The notes under the pieces are model-generated. The model was given only the letters and a program-made list of their open reading frames with translations. It ran no database searches and was not told the DNA's origin. Positions 27,952 through 38,665 of a DNA stretch of 64,000 nt are shown piece by piece (position 1 is the first letter of the stretch; each line of letters opens with the position of its first letter). The position numbers and the translations under genes were made by a program. This DNA comes from Aquimarina agarivorans (lineage in GTDB: Bacteria; Bacteroidota; Bacteroidia; Flavobacteriales; Flavobacteriaceae), in contig NZ_AFPB01000177.1 of the NCBI RefSeq assembly GCF_000218485.1, forward strand, positions 1-64,000, read 5' to 3'.

Positions 27952-28262
27952 TGAAGGATAAGCTTTATGATATATTAAAAGGACGGCTTTTATTGTCTGA
28001 CGATTCAGCAAAAAACTGGGTAATGCTCTTGTTTTTGTCGCTATTGGCTTTAATTATGATCGCCAGTTCACACAGTGCAGAGCGAAAAATTCATCAAATA
28101 GCTCAAAAAAACAGCGAGGTAAAGGAATATCGGACTCGGTTTGTAGATGGAAGATCGCGATTAATGAAATTAAAAATGGAATCGCAAATTAAAAAAAAAC
28201 TTCAGGAAATAGGAGTCAACTTAAAAAAAGAACCACCCATAAAATTAATAGTTAAAGAGTAA
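27951..28262 (+). CDS. ftsL: FtsL-like cell division protein
   Basis: 103 residues. Short cytoplasmic N-terminus, one membrane segment (about 23-42, with WVMLLFLSLLALIMIAS), then a coiled-coil-forming periplasmic helix to residue 95. Sequence similarity to proteobacterial FtsL is low, as expected, but topology, length and position between rsmH and ftsI are those of the Bacteroidota FtsL family. FtsL would scaffold FtsQ/FtsB and activate FtsW-FtsI. Overlaps rsmH by one base; 9 bp to ftsI. Confidence 0.85.
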   Translation: MKDKLYDILKGRLLLSDDSAKNWVMLLFLSLLALIMIASSHSAERKIHQIAQKNSEVKEYRTRFVDGRSRLMKLKMESQIKKKLQEIGVNLKKEPPIKLIVKE

Positions 28263-28271
28263 GCTAAAAAT

Positions 28272-30263
28272 TTGGAAACAACAATCAAAAACATATCGAA
28301 CAGATCATATTTAGTGGCAGGTTGTATGTTGCTTTTTGCTGGTTTTGTATTGTTTAATTTGTTTAAAATCCAAGTAATTGAAGGCGAAAAGTACCGTGAA
28401 ATTGCACGCAAGCGAGTTTTTAAAGATTTTGTAATTCCTGCTAACCGCGGAAACCTTTATGATGCTAATTATAATTTATTAGCAACTTCAGTACCTAAAT
28501 ATGATATCCGTTTTGATGCAGTAACGGTAAAACAGGAAACCTTTCAAAAAGAAATTCAAAACCTGGCAAAAGCCATGTCTAAAGAGTTTGGTAAGTCTAC
28601 TGCTTATTACTCAAAAAAATTAAATAAAGCCCGTGCAAATAAAAATAGGTATTTGCTTCTTTGTCGCAACGTAGGGTACTCACGTTACATGCGGGTCAAA
28701 AAATTTCCAATTTTAAAATTAGGAGCTAACAAAGGAGGATTAATTATTGAACAGCGCACCATAAGGGAGCATCCTATTGGTAAAATTGCTGAACGCACGG
28801 TCGGTTATGAACGCCAGGACGAAAATGGATATTACACACGAGTTGGGCTTGAAGGTGCTTACGGTCCTTATTTGCGTGGTAAAGCAGGAAAGCGTTTAAA
28901 ACAAAAAATATCAAAAGGGCAATGGAAACCTGTTTCCGATAATAATGAAGTGGAACCTCAGGATGGGTACGATGTGGTGTCAACTATTGATGTAAATGTT
29001 CAGGATATTGCACACCATGCATTATTGGAACAATTGGAAAAATTTAAGGCACACCATGGTTGTGTTGTGGTAATGGAGACTAAAACGGGTGAAATTAAAG
29101 CCATTTCAAACCTAGCACGTACCTTAAAAGGTAAATATTACGAGCGTCTAAATTACGCAGTTGGGGAATCGCATGAACCTGGATCAACATTTAAGCTGAT
29201 GTCCATGGTCGCATTGTTGGAGGATAAAGCTATTGATTCCAGTTACGTGGTGGATACGGAAAATGGACGCGTTAAATTTTATGATCGCACGGTGTACGAT
29301 TCCCACTGGGGAGGATACGGTAAAATTTCTGCAGCAAAGGCGTTTGAATTATCATCAAATACTGCTTTTGCCAAAATTGTAAACAACCACTATAAAAAAA
29401 GCCCAAAAAAATTGTTGAATCGTTTTTACAACATGGGATTAAATAAAACACTGGGCTTACCTATAAAAGGGGAAGGGAAACCAATGTTTCCTTACCCTGG
29501 TGATAAAAACTGGTACGGAACAACGCTGCCTTGGATGGCTTTTGGGTACGGAATTTCATTAACCCCTTTACAAACACTCACATTTTATAATGCTATTGCC
29601 AATAATGGAGAAATGGTAAAACCACAATTTATAAAACAAGTCCGCGCTTGGGATGCTGTTGAGGAACAATTTGGTAAGGAGGTAATTAACCCAGTATTGT
29701 GCTCCCAGCAAACGGTAGCTGTAGTAAAGGATATGATGGAAAAAGTGGTGGAGCGCGGAACGGCTAAAAATATTAAATCAGCTTATATGCCTTTTGCAGG
29801 AAAAACAGGAACGTGTCAAAAAAATTACGGAAAAGGTAAAAAGCATTTGCAGTATATCTCATCATTTGTAGGTTATTTTCCTGCTGACAAGCCAAAATAC
29901 TCGTGTATAGTTGTGGTGCATGAACCAAAAAAAGAAATAGGATTTTATGGAAATATTGTTGCAGCACCTGTTTTTAAAAAAATCGCTGAAAAAATTTACA
30001 GGGCAACCCCGATTGTTGATCTGGTAAGCTTGGAATCTATTGAAAAAGGCGACGCAGGGTATACTAATTTTTATACGCTTTCGCAGAAGTACAAAACAAT
30101 AATGCCTAACGTAAAAGGGATGCGCTTAATGGATGCATTACCATTACTGGAAAATTTGGGGCTCAATGTAAAAGTGTCAGGCGAAGGAAAAATTAAAAAA
30201 CAATCCATTCCCGAAGGAGAAAAAATAGGGAATCGTAAACAAATAAGTATCATTTTATCTTGA
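28272..30263 (+). CDS. ftsI: division transpeptidase FtsI / PBP3-type with C-terminal PASTA domain
   Basis: 663 residues from a TTG start. Membrane anchor at about 13-33, dimerisation domain with IPANRGNLYD (55-64), then the transpeptidase domain with S305-TFK (SxxK), SSN at 361-363 and K511-TG. A PASTA domain follows at about 605-663 (MPNVKGMRLMDALPLLENLG and the following strand). It crosslinks septal peptidoglycan and is the target of PBP3-type beta-lactams. The PASTA domain is a normal addition in Bacteroidota. Ends in a 4-bp overlap with murE (TTGA), both genes using TTG starts. Confidence 0.95.
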   Translation: METTIKNISNRSYLVAGCMLLFAGFVLFNLFKIQVIEGEKYREIARKRVFKDFVIPANRGNLYDANYNLLATSVPKYDIRFDAVTVKQETFQKEIQNLAKAMSKEFGKSTAYYSKKLNKARANKNRYLLLCRNVGYSRYMRVKKFPILKLGANKGGLIIEQRTIREHPIGKIAERTVGYERQDENGYYTRVGLEGAYGPYLRGKAGKRLKQKISKGQWKPVSDNNEVEPQDGYDVVSTIDVNVQDIAHHALLEQLEKFKAHHGCVVVMETKTGEIKAISNLARTLKGKYYERLNYAVGESHEPGSTFKLMSMVALLEDKAIDSSYVVDTENGRVKFYDRTVYDSHWGGYGKISAAKAFELSSNTAFAKIVNNHYKKSPKKLLNRFYNMGLNKTLGLPIKGEGKPMFPYPGDKNWYGTTLPWMAFGYGISLTPLQTLTFYNAIANNGEMVKPQFIKQVRAWDAVEEQFGKEVINPVLCSQQTVAVVKDMMEKVVERGTAKNIKSAYMPFAGKTGTCQKNYGKGKKHLQYISSFVGYFPADKPKYSCIVVVHEPKKEIGFYGNIVAAPVFKKIAEKIYRATPIVDLVSLESIEKGDAGYTNFYTLSQKYKTIMPNVKGMRLMDALPLLENLGLNVKVSGEGKIKKQSIPEGEKIGNRKQISIILS

Positions 30264-31720
30264 GTAGTTTAACAAACATATTGTACAAAGTAGCTATTGA
30301 AGCTGTACTTGGAAATACGCATGTAAGCGTAAATACATTGCAGTTTGATTCTCGTTTGGTAGCCTTAAATGATGTCTTTTTTGCTATTAAAGGAGGGCAA
30401 GTTGATGGCCATCAGTTTATAAAAAAAGCAATTAATCAAGGGGCGTTAGTGGTGGTTTGTGAAGCTTTTCCTGAGCAAATTATCAATGGAGTTACTTACA
30501 TAAAAGTGTCAGATTCGCAAGAAGCATTGGCTATTATGGCAAGTAATTATTACGAAACGCCATCTTCAAAACTTCAATTAGTAGGAGTAACTGGTACAAA
30601 TGGCAAAACTACCGTAACCAGTTTGTTATTTAAGTTGTTTAAAAATGCAGGGTACAAAGTAGGGTTACTTTCTACGGTAAAAGTATGTATTCATTCTAAA
30701 GAAATTCCAGCTACCCATACCACACCAGATGCTTTGCAATTACAAAAACACCTGGCTGATATGGTATCCCAAGGTGTTACGTATTGCTTTATGGAAGTAA
30801 GTTCCCATGGTATTCATCAAAAAAGAACTTTAGGATTGGAATTTGCTGGCGGTATTTTCACCAATTTATCTCACGATCACTTAGATTACCACAAAACATT
30901 CAAGGAATATCGTGATGTCAAAAAATCTTTTTTTGACCAATTACCTAAAAATGCATTTGCATTAACAAATAACGATGATAAAAATGGAGCAGTGATGCTT
31001 CAAAATACAAAAGCAAAAAAATACACTTACGCTTTAAAATCTTTTGCAGACTATCGGGGTAACGTGCTTGAAAGTAGTTTTCAAGGATTGCTTTTAAAAA
31101 TAAATGATAAGGAATTTTGGAGCAAATTGATAGGGGATTTCAATGCATATAATTTAGTAGCGGTGTACGCTTGCGCAGAAATGCTTGGGTTGGAATCTTT
31201 AGAAATTTTACAACTTTTAAGCAATTTAGAAAGTGTAAATGGAAGGTTCGAATATGTTATTTCTGATACTAAAATTACAGCAATTGTTGATTTTGCGCAT
31301 ACGCCAGATGCACTTAAAAATGTATTGCTAACAATTAATTCCATAAGAACACGGAATGAAACTTTAATAACTGTAGTGGGTTGCGGAGGCGATCGAGACA
31401 AATTAAAGCGGCCTTTAATGGGGTCAATTGCGGCACAATTGAGTGATAAAGTCATTTTTACTGATGATAATCCGCGTTTTGAAGATCCTCAGGAGATATT
31501 GGAACAAATGACAGAAGGTGTAGAGCCTCAAGATTTTAAAAAAACCCTAACCATTCAAAACAGGGAACAGGCTATCAAAACAGCGGTAAGTATGGCAAGT
31601 CCAAACGATATTATCCTGATTGCAGGTAAAGGGCATGAAAATTATCAAGATATAAAAGGTAAAAAAACACCATTCAATGATATGGAATTGGTGGGTCACT
31701 ATTTAAAACTAATGGGCTAA
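30260..31720 (+). CDS. murE: UDP-MurNAc-L-Ala-D-Glu:meso-diaminopimelate ligase MurE
   Basis: 486 residues from a TTG start that overlaps the ftsI stop by 4 bp. ATP site GTNGKTT at 112-118; HTTPDAL and [11 protein letters not shown] are uridine-ligand and Mg-carbamate region signatures. The DNPR motif (DDNPRFEDP, near residue 405) identifies meso-diaminopimelate rather than lysine as the amino acid added. It therefore shows that the peptidoglycan is of the meso-DAP type. The stop codon overlaps the mraY start by one base. Confidence 0.95.
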   Translation: MSSLTNILYKVAIEAVLGNTHVSVNTLQFDSRLVALNDVFFAIKGGQVDGHQFIKKAINQGALVVVCEAFPEQIINGVTYIKVSDSQEALAIMASNYYETPSSKLQLVGVTGTNGKTTVTSLLFKLFKNAGYKVGLLSTVKVCIHSKEIPATHTTPDALQLQKHLADMVSQGVTYCFMEVSSHGIHQKRTLGLEFAGGIFTNLSHDHLDYHKTFKEYRDVKKSFFDQLPKNAFALTNNDDKNGAVMLQNTKAKKYTYALKSFADYRGNVLESSFQGLLLKINDKEFWSKLIGDFNAYNLVAVYACAEMLGLESLEILQLLSNLESVNGRFEYVISDTKITAIVDFAHTPDALKNVLLTINSIRTRNETLITVVGCGGDRDKLKRPLMGSIAAQLSDKVIFTDDNPRFEDPQEILEQMTEGVEPQDFKKTLTIQNREQAIKTAVSMASPNDIILIAGKGHENYQDIKGKKTPFNDMELVGHYLKLMG

Positions 31721-32950
31721 TGTTATACTATTTATTTGATTATTTAGAGCAAAATTTCCAGTTTCCTGGAGCCAGTCTATTTGGTTTTTTAACCTTTAGA
31801 GCTGCTATGGCAGTACTACTTTCATTATTGGTTTCTGTCACTTACGGGAAGCGCATTATTAGTTTTTTGCAAAAAAAGCAAATGGGCGAAAGTATTCGGG
31901 ATTTGGGTCTTGAAGGTCAAAGTGAAAAAGCAGGAACACCAACTATGGGAGGTGTTATTATCATTTTAGCCACCTTAATCCCTGTGCTACTGTTCGCCAA
32001 ACTAGGCAATATTTATATCATTTTACTTATAGTAACTACAGTGTGGATGGGGGCAATTGGTTTCACTGATGATTATCTAAAAATAAAAAGAAAATAAAGA
32101 TGGTTTAGCAGGTAAGTTTAAGGTTATCGGACAGGTTGGATTAGGAATTTTTGTTGGTTTAGTAATGTATTTTCACAAGGATGTAACCATAAAAGAAGAA
32201 AAAGCACCAGAGGTTATAGCGCAAATAAGAGCTTCAGGGAATGGTGTTTCTGAGTTTCAGCCAGAAATAAAATCCACAAAAACGACCATTCCTTTTCTTA
32301 AAAATAATGAATTTGAGTACGCTCAGGTATTGGCTTGGATCAGCCCAGGACTAAAAAAATATGCGTGGTTATTTTTTATACCCGTGGTTATTGTAATTGT
32401 AACTGCGGTTTCAAACGGAGCAAACTTAACTGACGGAATTGACGGTCTAGCGGCAGGTTCATCGGCAATAATGGTTGTTGTTTTGGGAGTGTTTGCATGG
32501 ATTTCAGGAAATATCATTTTTTCAGATTATTTAAATGTAATGTACATACCCCATACTGGTGAAATGACCATTTTTATTGCAGCCTTTGCAGGCGCATTGG
32601 TGGGCTTTTTGTGGTACAATACTTATCCAGCACAGGTATTTATGGGGGATACTGGTAGTTTAACCATCGGTGGAATTATAGCAGTAATTGCCATTGCAGT
32701 GCGTAAGGAATTATTAATCCCTTTGTTGTGCGGTGTGTTCTTTGTAGAAACACTTTCGGTAATTATCCAAGTATCTTATTTTAAATATACTAGAAAGAAG
32801 TTTGGACAAGGAAGGCGGGTGTTTCTCATGTCACCTTTACACCATCATTATCAAAAGAAAGGAATTCACGAAAGTAAAATTGTAGCTCGTTTTTGGATTG
32901 TTGGAATATTATTAGCAATCCTAACCATAGTTACTTTAAAACTGAGGTAA
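31720..32950 (+). CDS. mraY: phospho-MurNAc-pentapeptide transferase MraY, split by a one-base frameshift
   Basis: MraY moves phospho-MurNAc-pentapeptide to undecaprenyl phosphate, making lipid I in the membrane. Reading frame 1 (31720-32097) gives the first 125 residues up to [12 protein letters not shown] and then a stop. The rest of the protein is in the next frame, open from about 32085 to 32950, and starts [19 protein letters not shown]. Removing one A from the A runs at 32079-32094 joins the two into a continuous 409-residue MraY with the family signatures [24 protein letters not shown] and [11 protein letters not shown]. As mraY is essential and single-copy in most bacteria, a sequencing error is the likeliest cause; a recent mutation or recoding remain possible. 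The reported second ORF start at 32165 is not a real start. Confidence 0.9.
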
Positions 32951-32962
32951 AAATTAATAGTT

Positions 32963-34318
32963 ATGATTAACCAAATTGGCATGAAAAAACTAGTGGTTCT
33001 TGGGGCAGGCGAGAGTGGTGTAGGTGCGGCACTTTTAGCTAAAGCTAAGGGCTATGCTGTTTTTGTGTCTGATTTTGGGAAAATAGCAGCTAAATATGTG
33101 GAAGCTTTAAAAAAAGGCGGATTGGCCTTTGAGGCTGAAAAACATACTGAAATTTTAATTTTAGGAGCTGATGTAGTTGTTAAGAGTCCAGGGATTCATG
33201 ATGATGCTGCTATTGTAAAAAAAATAAAATTAAAAGGAATTCCGGTTATATCTGAAATTGAATTTGCTGCAAAATACACAAATGCTAACGTAATCGGTAT
33301 TACAGGAAGTAATGGAAAAACCACCACCACGATGCTTACGGGACACGTACTTTCTTCAGGAAGTAAGGGAGTAACCATGGCAGGAAATATTGGCGATAGC
33401 TTTGCTAAAGCAGTTTTGGAAGATGTTACTGAAACTTTTGTGTTGGAGTTAAGTAGCTTTCAACTGGATGGGATCAATGAGTTTACTCCGCATATAGCAG
33501 TACTACTTAATTTATCACCAGATCATTTAGATCGCTATAACTATGACTACAGCAAGTACATAGCATCAAAATTTCGATTGATAAAAAATCAAACGGATAC
33601 GGATTATTTCATTTACGATGCGGACGATAAAGAAATTAAAAATTATATAAAAAATAATAAGCCTAAAGCACAATGTTTTCCTTTCTCGATGGAAAAAGAA
33701 TTGGAAAATGGTGCTTTTATAAAAAACAAGCATATAGTAATAAATATGAACAACGAGCAGGAAATTATAGTTTCAGAAAGTAGTCTTTCTTTAAAAGGTA
33801 AACATAATACCAAAAACGCTATGGCAGCGGCCATGTCAGCGAGACTAGTAGGTATCAGAAAGCAAACTATTCGCGAAAGCTTAACAAATTTTCAAGGAGT
33901 TTCTCACCGTTTAGAAACGGTGTTGAAAGTGAATAATGTGCAATACATAAATGATTCCAAAGCAACAAATGTTAATGCTGCTTATTTTGCTTTAGAGGCA
34001 GTAAAAACGCCAGTAGTTTGGATAGTTGGAGGAGTGGATAAAGGAAATGATTACAGCGAATTATACAAACTTGTTAACGAAAAGGTAAAAGCGATTGTTT
34101 GCCTTGGAGTGGATAACAGTCGTATCGTAGGCTCTTTTGGAAATTGTGTGGATACTATAGTTGAAACACAGTCAATGCAAGAAGCGGTTAAAATTTCACA
34201 TGCTTTAGCGGATCGAAACGATACGGTATTGTTATCACCATGCTGTGCAAGTTTTGATTTGTTTAAAAATTACGAAGACCGTGGTAATCAATTTAAAGCA
34301 GCAGTACATAAATTATAA
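32963..34318 (+). CDS. murD: UDP-MurNAc-L-alanine:D-glutamate ligase MurD
   Basis: 451 residues as drawn; the second ATG (MKKLVVLGAG, at 32981) fits the family N-terminus better and may be the true start. Rossmann-like start VLGAGESGVG, ATP site GSNGKTTTT (116-124 in this numbering), the Mg/UDP region LELSSFQLD, LSPDHLDRY, and the C-terminal LLSPCCASFDLFKNYEDRGNQF signature. It adds D-glutamate to UDP-MurNAc-L-Ala in the cytoplasm. 12 bp after mraY and 3 bp before ftsW. Confidence 0.95.
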   Translation: MINQIGMKKLVVLGAGESGVGAALLAKAKGYAVFVSDFGKIAAKYVEALKKGGLAFEAEKHTEILILGADVVVKSPGIHDDAAIVKKIKLKGIPVISEIEFAAKYTNANVIGITGSNGKTTTTMLTGHVLSSGSKGVTMAGNIGDSFAKAVLEDVTETFVLELSSFQLDGINEFTPHIAVLLNLSPDHLDRYNYDYSKYIASKFRLIKNQTDTDYFIYDADDKEIKNYIKNNKPKAQCFPFSMEKELENGAFIKNKHIVINMNNEQEIIVSESSLSLKGKHNTKNAMAAAMSARLVGIRKQTIRESLTNFQGVSHRLETVLKVNNVQYINDSKATNVNAAYFALEAVKTPVVWIVGGVDKGNDYSELYKLVNEKVKAIVCLGVDNSRIVGSFGNCVDTIVETQSMQEAVKISHALADRNDTVLLSPCCASFDLFKNYEDRGNQFKAAVHKL

Positions 34319-34321
34319 AAA

Positions 34322-35518
34322 ATGAAACAGGCTTTATTAAACATACAAGGAGATAAGGTGCTTTGGGCTTTGGCAGGTCTGTTAGCATTATTTTCATTTA
34401 TGCCTGTATATAGTGCCAGTAGTAATTTAGCTTATTTATATGGAAATGGAGATACGTTTAAGTATTTAATTAAGCATGCGGTGCATTTAGGCTTAGGCTT
34501 TTTAATAGTTTATGGTGTACACAAAATACCATACAATTACTTTAAAGGGCTTTCCATAATAATGTTGCCTATTGCTATCATTTTATTAATTGTAACTATT
34601 GCGCAGGGAACTACTATTGGAGGGGCAAATGCAAGTAGGTGGATTCGCATTCCGGTGGTTGGAGTCACATTTCAAACCAGTACACTGGCATCGGTAGTTT
34701 TGTTGAGTTTTGTAGCACGATATTTAGCAAAAATTGCGTCTAAAACGTATACTTTTAAAGCAACGATATTACCACTTTGGTTGCCTGTTTTGTTGGTGGT
34801 GGCCTGTATTTTACCTGCAAACTTTTCAACAGCGGCAATTATTTTTTCAATGGTGATTATGTTAGTATTTATTGGAGGATATCCCTTAAAGTATCTGTCA
34901 ATTATTTTTGCTACAGGATTATTGTTTTTGACTTTGTTTGTGTTGGCAGCTAAGGCGTTTCCTGGTGCTTTTTCAAATAGAGTAGATACGTGGAAGAGTC
35001 GTATTGAAAACTTTATGGATGACAGCGAAAATAGTAAAGATAATTACCAAATTGAGCGTGCTAAAATTGCTATAGCTACAGGAGGGTTAGTAGGTAAAGG
35101 TCCGGGGAAAAGCGTTCAAAAGAACTTTTTACCCCAATCTTCATCCGACTTTATTTATGCTATTGTGGTGGAAGAGTTTGGGATTGTTGGTGCAGTAGGG
35201 ATTATGTTTGCTTATTTACTGGTGTTGGCACGTTTAATCATTATATCTCATAAATGTCAGGACATTTTTGGAAAATTATTAGTGCTAGGTGTTGGATTGC
35301 CAATTGTTTTTCAGGCATTAATTAATATGGCGGTTGCAGTAGAATTATTTCCTGTAACCGGACAAACATTACCATTAGTGAGTAGCGGAGGAACCTCTAT
35401 TTGGATGACGTGTTTAGCGCTAGGTATTGTAATTAGTGTAAGCGTTAAATCTGCACCCATTGAGGAAAAGGAAATGGGCGAAGAAAACCCTTTAGATATA
35501 TTGAGTGAAACACTATGA
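34322..35518 (+). CDS. ftsW: septal peptidoglycan polymerase FtsW (SEDS family)
   Basis: 398 residues with about ten membrane segments. SEDS signatures: [19 protein letters not shown] (the WI loop), the conserved Asp loop region [46 protein letters not shown], and [11 protein letters not shown] near the C-terminus. With FtsI it forms the septal glycan synthase. FtsW rather than RodA because of its place between murD and murG. Overlaps murG by 4 bp (ATGA). Confidence 0.94.
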   Translation: MKQALLNIQGDKVLWALAGLLALFSFMPVYSASSNLAYLYGNGDTFKYLIKHAVHLGLGFLIVYGVHKIPYNYFKGLSIIMLPIAIILLIVTIAQGTTIGGANASRWIRIPVVGVTFQTSTLASVVLLSFVARYLAKIASKTYTFKATILPLWLPVLLVVACILPANFSTAAIIFSMVIMLVFIGGYPLKYLSIIFATGLLFLTLFVLAAKAFPGAFSNRVDTWKSRIENFMDDSENSKDNYQIERAKIAIATGGLVGKGPGKSVQKNFLPQSSSDFIYAIVVEEFGIVGAVGIMFAYLLVLARLIIISHKCQDIFGKLLVLGVGLPIVFQALINMAVAVELFPVTGQTLPLVSSGGTSIWMTCLALGIVISVSVKSAPIEEKEMGEENPLDILSETL

Positions 35519-36606
35519 ATAAAAAATCATTTGTAATATCAGGAGGTGGAACTGGCGGGCATATTTATCCGGCAATCGCTATTGCGGATGCGTTAAAAGA
35601 GAAATATCCTGATGCCAATTTTTTGTTTGTAGGTGCTAGTGATCGTATGGAAATGCAAAAAGTGCCTAAAGCAGGTTATGCTATAGAAGGATTGTGGATT
35701 AGTGGAATTCAAAGAAAATTGTCGCTTAAAAATTTGTTGCTCCCATTTAAATTGTTGAGCAGCTTATGGAGGTCTTTTCGTATTATAAAAAAACAACAAC
35801 CGACAATTGCTATTGGCACGGGAGGATTTGCCAGTGCGGCATTATTAAAAATGGCAGGTTGGATGAATGTGCCAACCTTAATTCAGGAACAAAATTCGTT
35901 CCCTGGAATTACAAATAAGTTATTGGCAGGTAATGCCAAAAAAATATGTGTAGCCTATCCTGGTCTTGAACGATTTTTTTCGAAAGAAAAAGTAGTGTTA
36001 ACCGGAAACCCTATACGTAGGGATATTTTAAATGAACGTATTTCTTCTGCGGAAGCGGCACACTATTTTGGATTGAAAGAAGCTACAAAAACCATATTAG
36101 TATTGGGAGGGAGTTTAGGAGCAAAGGCAATTAATGAGTTAATAGCTGCAAAAGTTGACTTTTTTAAAGCGAATAATGTACAGGTACTGTGGCAGTGTGG
36201 TGAGTTGTATTTTGAGCGCTTTAAACATTTGGCTACTGATACTTTAAAAGTTGTAGCCTATATTGATCGGATGGATTTGGCGTATAGCTTGGCTAATTGT
36301 ATAATTTCAAGAGCAGGAGCAAGTTCAGTTTCTGAGCTAGCGGTAGTTGGTAAGCCAGTATTATTTATTCCTTCGCCTTATGTGGCAGAAGATCATCAAA
36401 CCAAAAATGCTCAGGCTATTGTAAATGCTGAGGCTGCATTTATGCTAAAGCAGGACGTATTAGCAACAGAATTTGAAAACACGATAGTAATGCTTTTGAA
36501 TGATAGCAAACTTATTGAAAAGCTAAGTGTAAACTTTAAAAGTTTAGCAAAACCAGAGGCTACAAAAGATATTGTTGCTGAAATTGAAGAATTAATTAAG
36601 GACTAG
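35515..36606 (+). CDS. murG: UDP-GlcNAc:lipid I GlcNAc transferase MurG
   Basis: 363 residues, GT28 family. Signatures: [15 protein letters not shown] at 10-24, [30 protein letters not shown], and the UDP-binding [25 protein letters not shown]. It adds GlcNAc to lipid I on the inner face of the membrane to form lipid II. The start codon is within the ftsW stop overlap; murC begins on the base after the murG stop codon. Confidence 0.96.
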   Translation: MNKKSFVISGGGTGGHIYPAIAIADALKEKYPDANFLFVGASDRMEMQKVPKAGYAIEGLWISGIQRKLSLKNLLLPFKLLSSLWRSFRIIKKQQPTIAIGTGGFASAALLKMAGWMNVPTLIQEQNSFPGITNKLLAGNAKKICVAYPGLERFFSKEKVVLTGNPIRRDILNERISSAEAAHYFGLKEATKTILVLGGSLGAKAINELIAAKVDFFKANNVQVLWQCGELYFERFKHLATDTLKVVAYIDRMDLAYSLANCIISRAGASSVSELAVVGKPVLFIPSPYVAEDHQTKNAQAIVNAEAAFMLKQDVLATEFENTIVMLLNDSKLIEKLSVNFKSLAKPEATKDIVAEIEELIKD

Positions 36607-37950
36607 TTGAAAGGGTTAGAAAACATAAAGAACGTTTATTTTATTGGTATTGGTGGTATCGGTATGAGTGCTATTGCGCGTTATTTTGTGAGCATTGGCA
36701 AAAAAGTTGGAGGGTATGATAAAACACCTACTGAAATAACCACTGCTTTAATTGATTTGGGGGTTGATGTTACATTTAATGAGTCAGTTAGTGAAGTGGC
36801 TGACTGTTTTTTAGAATGTTCGTCCACTTTAATTGTGTACACACCGGCAGTACCAGCGAAACATGAGCAGTTGGTGTACTTTCAAAATAACGAATTTCAA
36901 GTACATAAGCGGGCTAAAGTGCTTGGTTTTATAACCAAAGATACGTTTACGTTAGCAGTAGCTGGAACACATGGAAAAACAACTACATCAACAATTTTAG
37001 CACATTTATTATATGCATCGGGTGAAAAAGTAACCGCTTTTTTAGGTGGAATAAGCGAAAATTACCAGTCAAATTATATTAGTAGCGGTAATGAGGTGGT
37101 TGTGGTAGAGGCAGATGAATTTGATCGTTCTTTTTTGCAGTTATTTCCAAACATTTCGGCAATTACATCAATGGATGCAGATCATTTGGATATTTATGGG
37201 GCACATGAAGCACTTACGGATTCATTTAAAGAATTTGCGTCACTAACCAAAAATGAGTTACTAGTAGTAAAAGGCTTGCCAATGGAAGGGGTAACCGTTG
37301 GTATTAATAATGATGCTGATTATGCGGCTCAAAATATAAAAATAGACAATGGGAGTTATGTGTTTGATTTAAAAACCCCAACACAAACTATTAAAAATTT
37401 GCATGTAAGCCTACCAGGTTTTCATAACTTGACTAATGCAATAACAGCCTTTGCTATGGCTTTAAAATTTGGTTCCCCGACCGATAACTTAGCAAAGGCT
37501 TTACAATCTTTCAAAGGGGTGCAACGTCGTTTTAGTTACCAAATAAAAACACCAGATTTGGTTTTTATTGATGATTATGCGCATCACCCAACAGAAATTG
37601 ATGCTTTGCATCAAGCAGTAAGGCAAATGCATCCGAACAAAAAGGTGTTAGCCATTTTTCAGCCTCATTTATTTAGTAGAACAAAAGATTTTGCTAATGA
37701 GTTTGGACGAAGTTTAAGTCAATTTGATGCGCTTTTACTTATGGACATTTATCCTGCACGGGAGTTGCCTATGGAAGGGATTACTTCGGAATGGTTATTG
37801 TCCTTGGTGGCTAATGAGAATAAAAAATTAGTAAAAAAAGAAGCATTGGCAAATGAGGTTAAAGAAAGTGATGCAGATGTCATTGTAACCATAGGGGCAG
37901 GAGATATTGGTGCCGAAGTTTTTAAACTTAAAACAGCATTATTGTCATGA
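36607..37950 (+). CDS. murC: UDP-MurNAc:L-alanine ligase MurC
   Basis: 447 residues from a TTG start directly after the murG stop. UDP-binding start VYFIGIGGIGMSAIARY, ATP site GTHGKTTT (about 118-125), EADEFDRSF, the YAHHPTEI signature and IGAGDIG near the C-terminus. It makes the first peptide bond of the stem peptide. Ends in a 4-bp overlap (ATGA) with ftsQ. Together with murE, murD and murG it completes much of the cytoplasmic wall pathway here; murF and ddl are not in the cluster. Confidence 0.96.
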   Translation: MKGLENIKNVYFIGIGGIGMSAIARYFVSIGKKVGGYDKTPTEITTALIDLGVDVTFNESVSEVADCFLECSSTLIVYTPAVPAKHEQLVYFQNNEFQVHKRAKVLGFITKDTFTLAVAGTHGKTTTSTILAHLLYASGEKVTAFLGGISENYQSNYISSGNEVVVVEADEFDRSFLQLFPNISAITSMDADHLDIYGAHEALTDSFKEFASLTKNELLVVKGLPMEGVTVGINNDADYAAQNIKIDNGSYVFDLKTPTQTIKNLHVSLPGFHNLTNAITAFAMALKFGSPTDNLAKALQSFKGVQRRFSYQIKTPDLVFIDDYAHHPTEIDALHQAVRQMHPNKKVLAIFQPHLFSRTKDFANEFGRSLSQFDALLLMDIYPARELPMEGITSEWLLSLVANENKKLVKKEALANEVKESDADVIVTIGAGDIGAEVFKLKTALLS

Positions 37951-38663
37951 AAAAAATTAAGTATCCCATCGGAATTGTAGTGGCATTAATCGTTTTAGTC
38001 GGATTGTTTGTGTTTGCTAAAGAAAGGAATTATCAAAGAAAATTAGTACAAGATAAAGTGGAATTTATTGGGGATCAACGACTTTTTTTGTCGGAAGATT
38101 TCGTTAATAAACTGTTGATACAAAAAGCAAAAAACGATAGCATTCCTACAAAAGAAGTTTTAGTTTTGAATGAACGAGAACAATTAATTGAAAATGAAAT
38201 TTATGTTGATAATGCGGAGGTTTATGTTGCTGTAAATGGACGTATTAGCGCTCAGGTGGCGCAGCGAGTGCCTGTGGCAAGAATTTATGGTTCTGAACCA
38301 AAATATATTGACACCAGCGGTAAATTGATGCCGCTGTCACAAAATAACTCTGTGAGGGTACCTTTGGTATATTATTTTGCGCCAAAGCATAAAAATGATT
38401 TATTAGTGCTTCTTGAAAAAATTAAGGAAGATTATTTTTTAGAAAAATCAGTGGTAGGAATTAATTGCTTGTCAGATAATAACTACAGCTTACGTGTGAG
38501 AAATCATGATTTTTCAGTACGTATTGGAGATATTTCAAATTTAGATTTAAAATTTAAAAACCTTAAAGCCTTTTATGCAAAGGCTCAAAAAGATAAATTG
38601 TTTGAAATGTATGCATTAGTTGATCTAGGCATTACTAACCAAGTAATTTGTACAAAAATTTAA
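37947..38663 (+). CDS. ftsQ: cell division protein FtsQ
   Basis: 238 residues: short cytoplasmic N-terminus, one membrane segment (about 7-25), then a periplasmic region in which a POTRA-like part (VEFIGDQRLFLSEDFVNKLL) precedes the FtsQ beta domain (NAEVYVAVNGRISAQVAQRVPVARIY). Sequence is divergent from proteobacterial FtsQ, as is usual in Bacteroidota, but topology and place between murC and ftsA are decisive. FtsQ recruits FtsL/FtsB to the divisome. 2 bp separate it from ftsA. Confidence 0.88.
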   Translation: MKKIKYPIGIVVALIVLVGLFVFAKERNYQRKLVQDKVEFIGDQRLFLSEDFVNKLLIQKAKNDSIPTKEVLVLNEREQLIENEIYVDNAEVYVAVNGRISAQVAQRVPVARIYGSEPKYIDTSGKLMPLSQNNSVRVPLVYYFAPKHKNDLLVLLEKIKEDYFLEKSVVGINCLSDNNYSLRVRNHDFSVRIGDISNLDLKFKNLKAFYAKAQKDKLFEMYALVDLGITNQVICTKI

Positions 38664-38665
38664 TA

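Noticed and set aside
32165-32950. Separate 261-residue gene starting in the middle of mraY
   Set aside because: The frame is open further upstream and continues the MraY sequence without a gap; it is the second part of a frameshifted gene.
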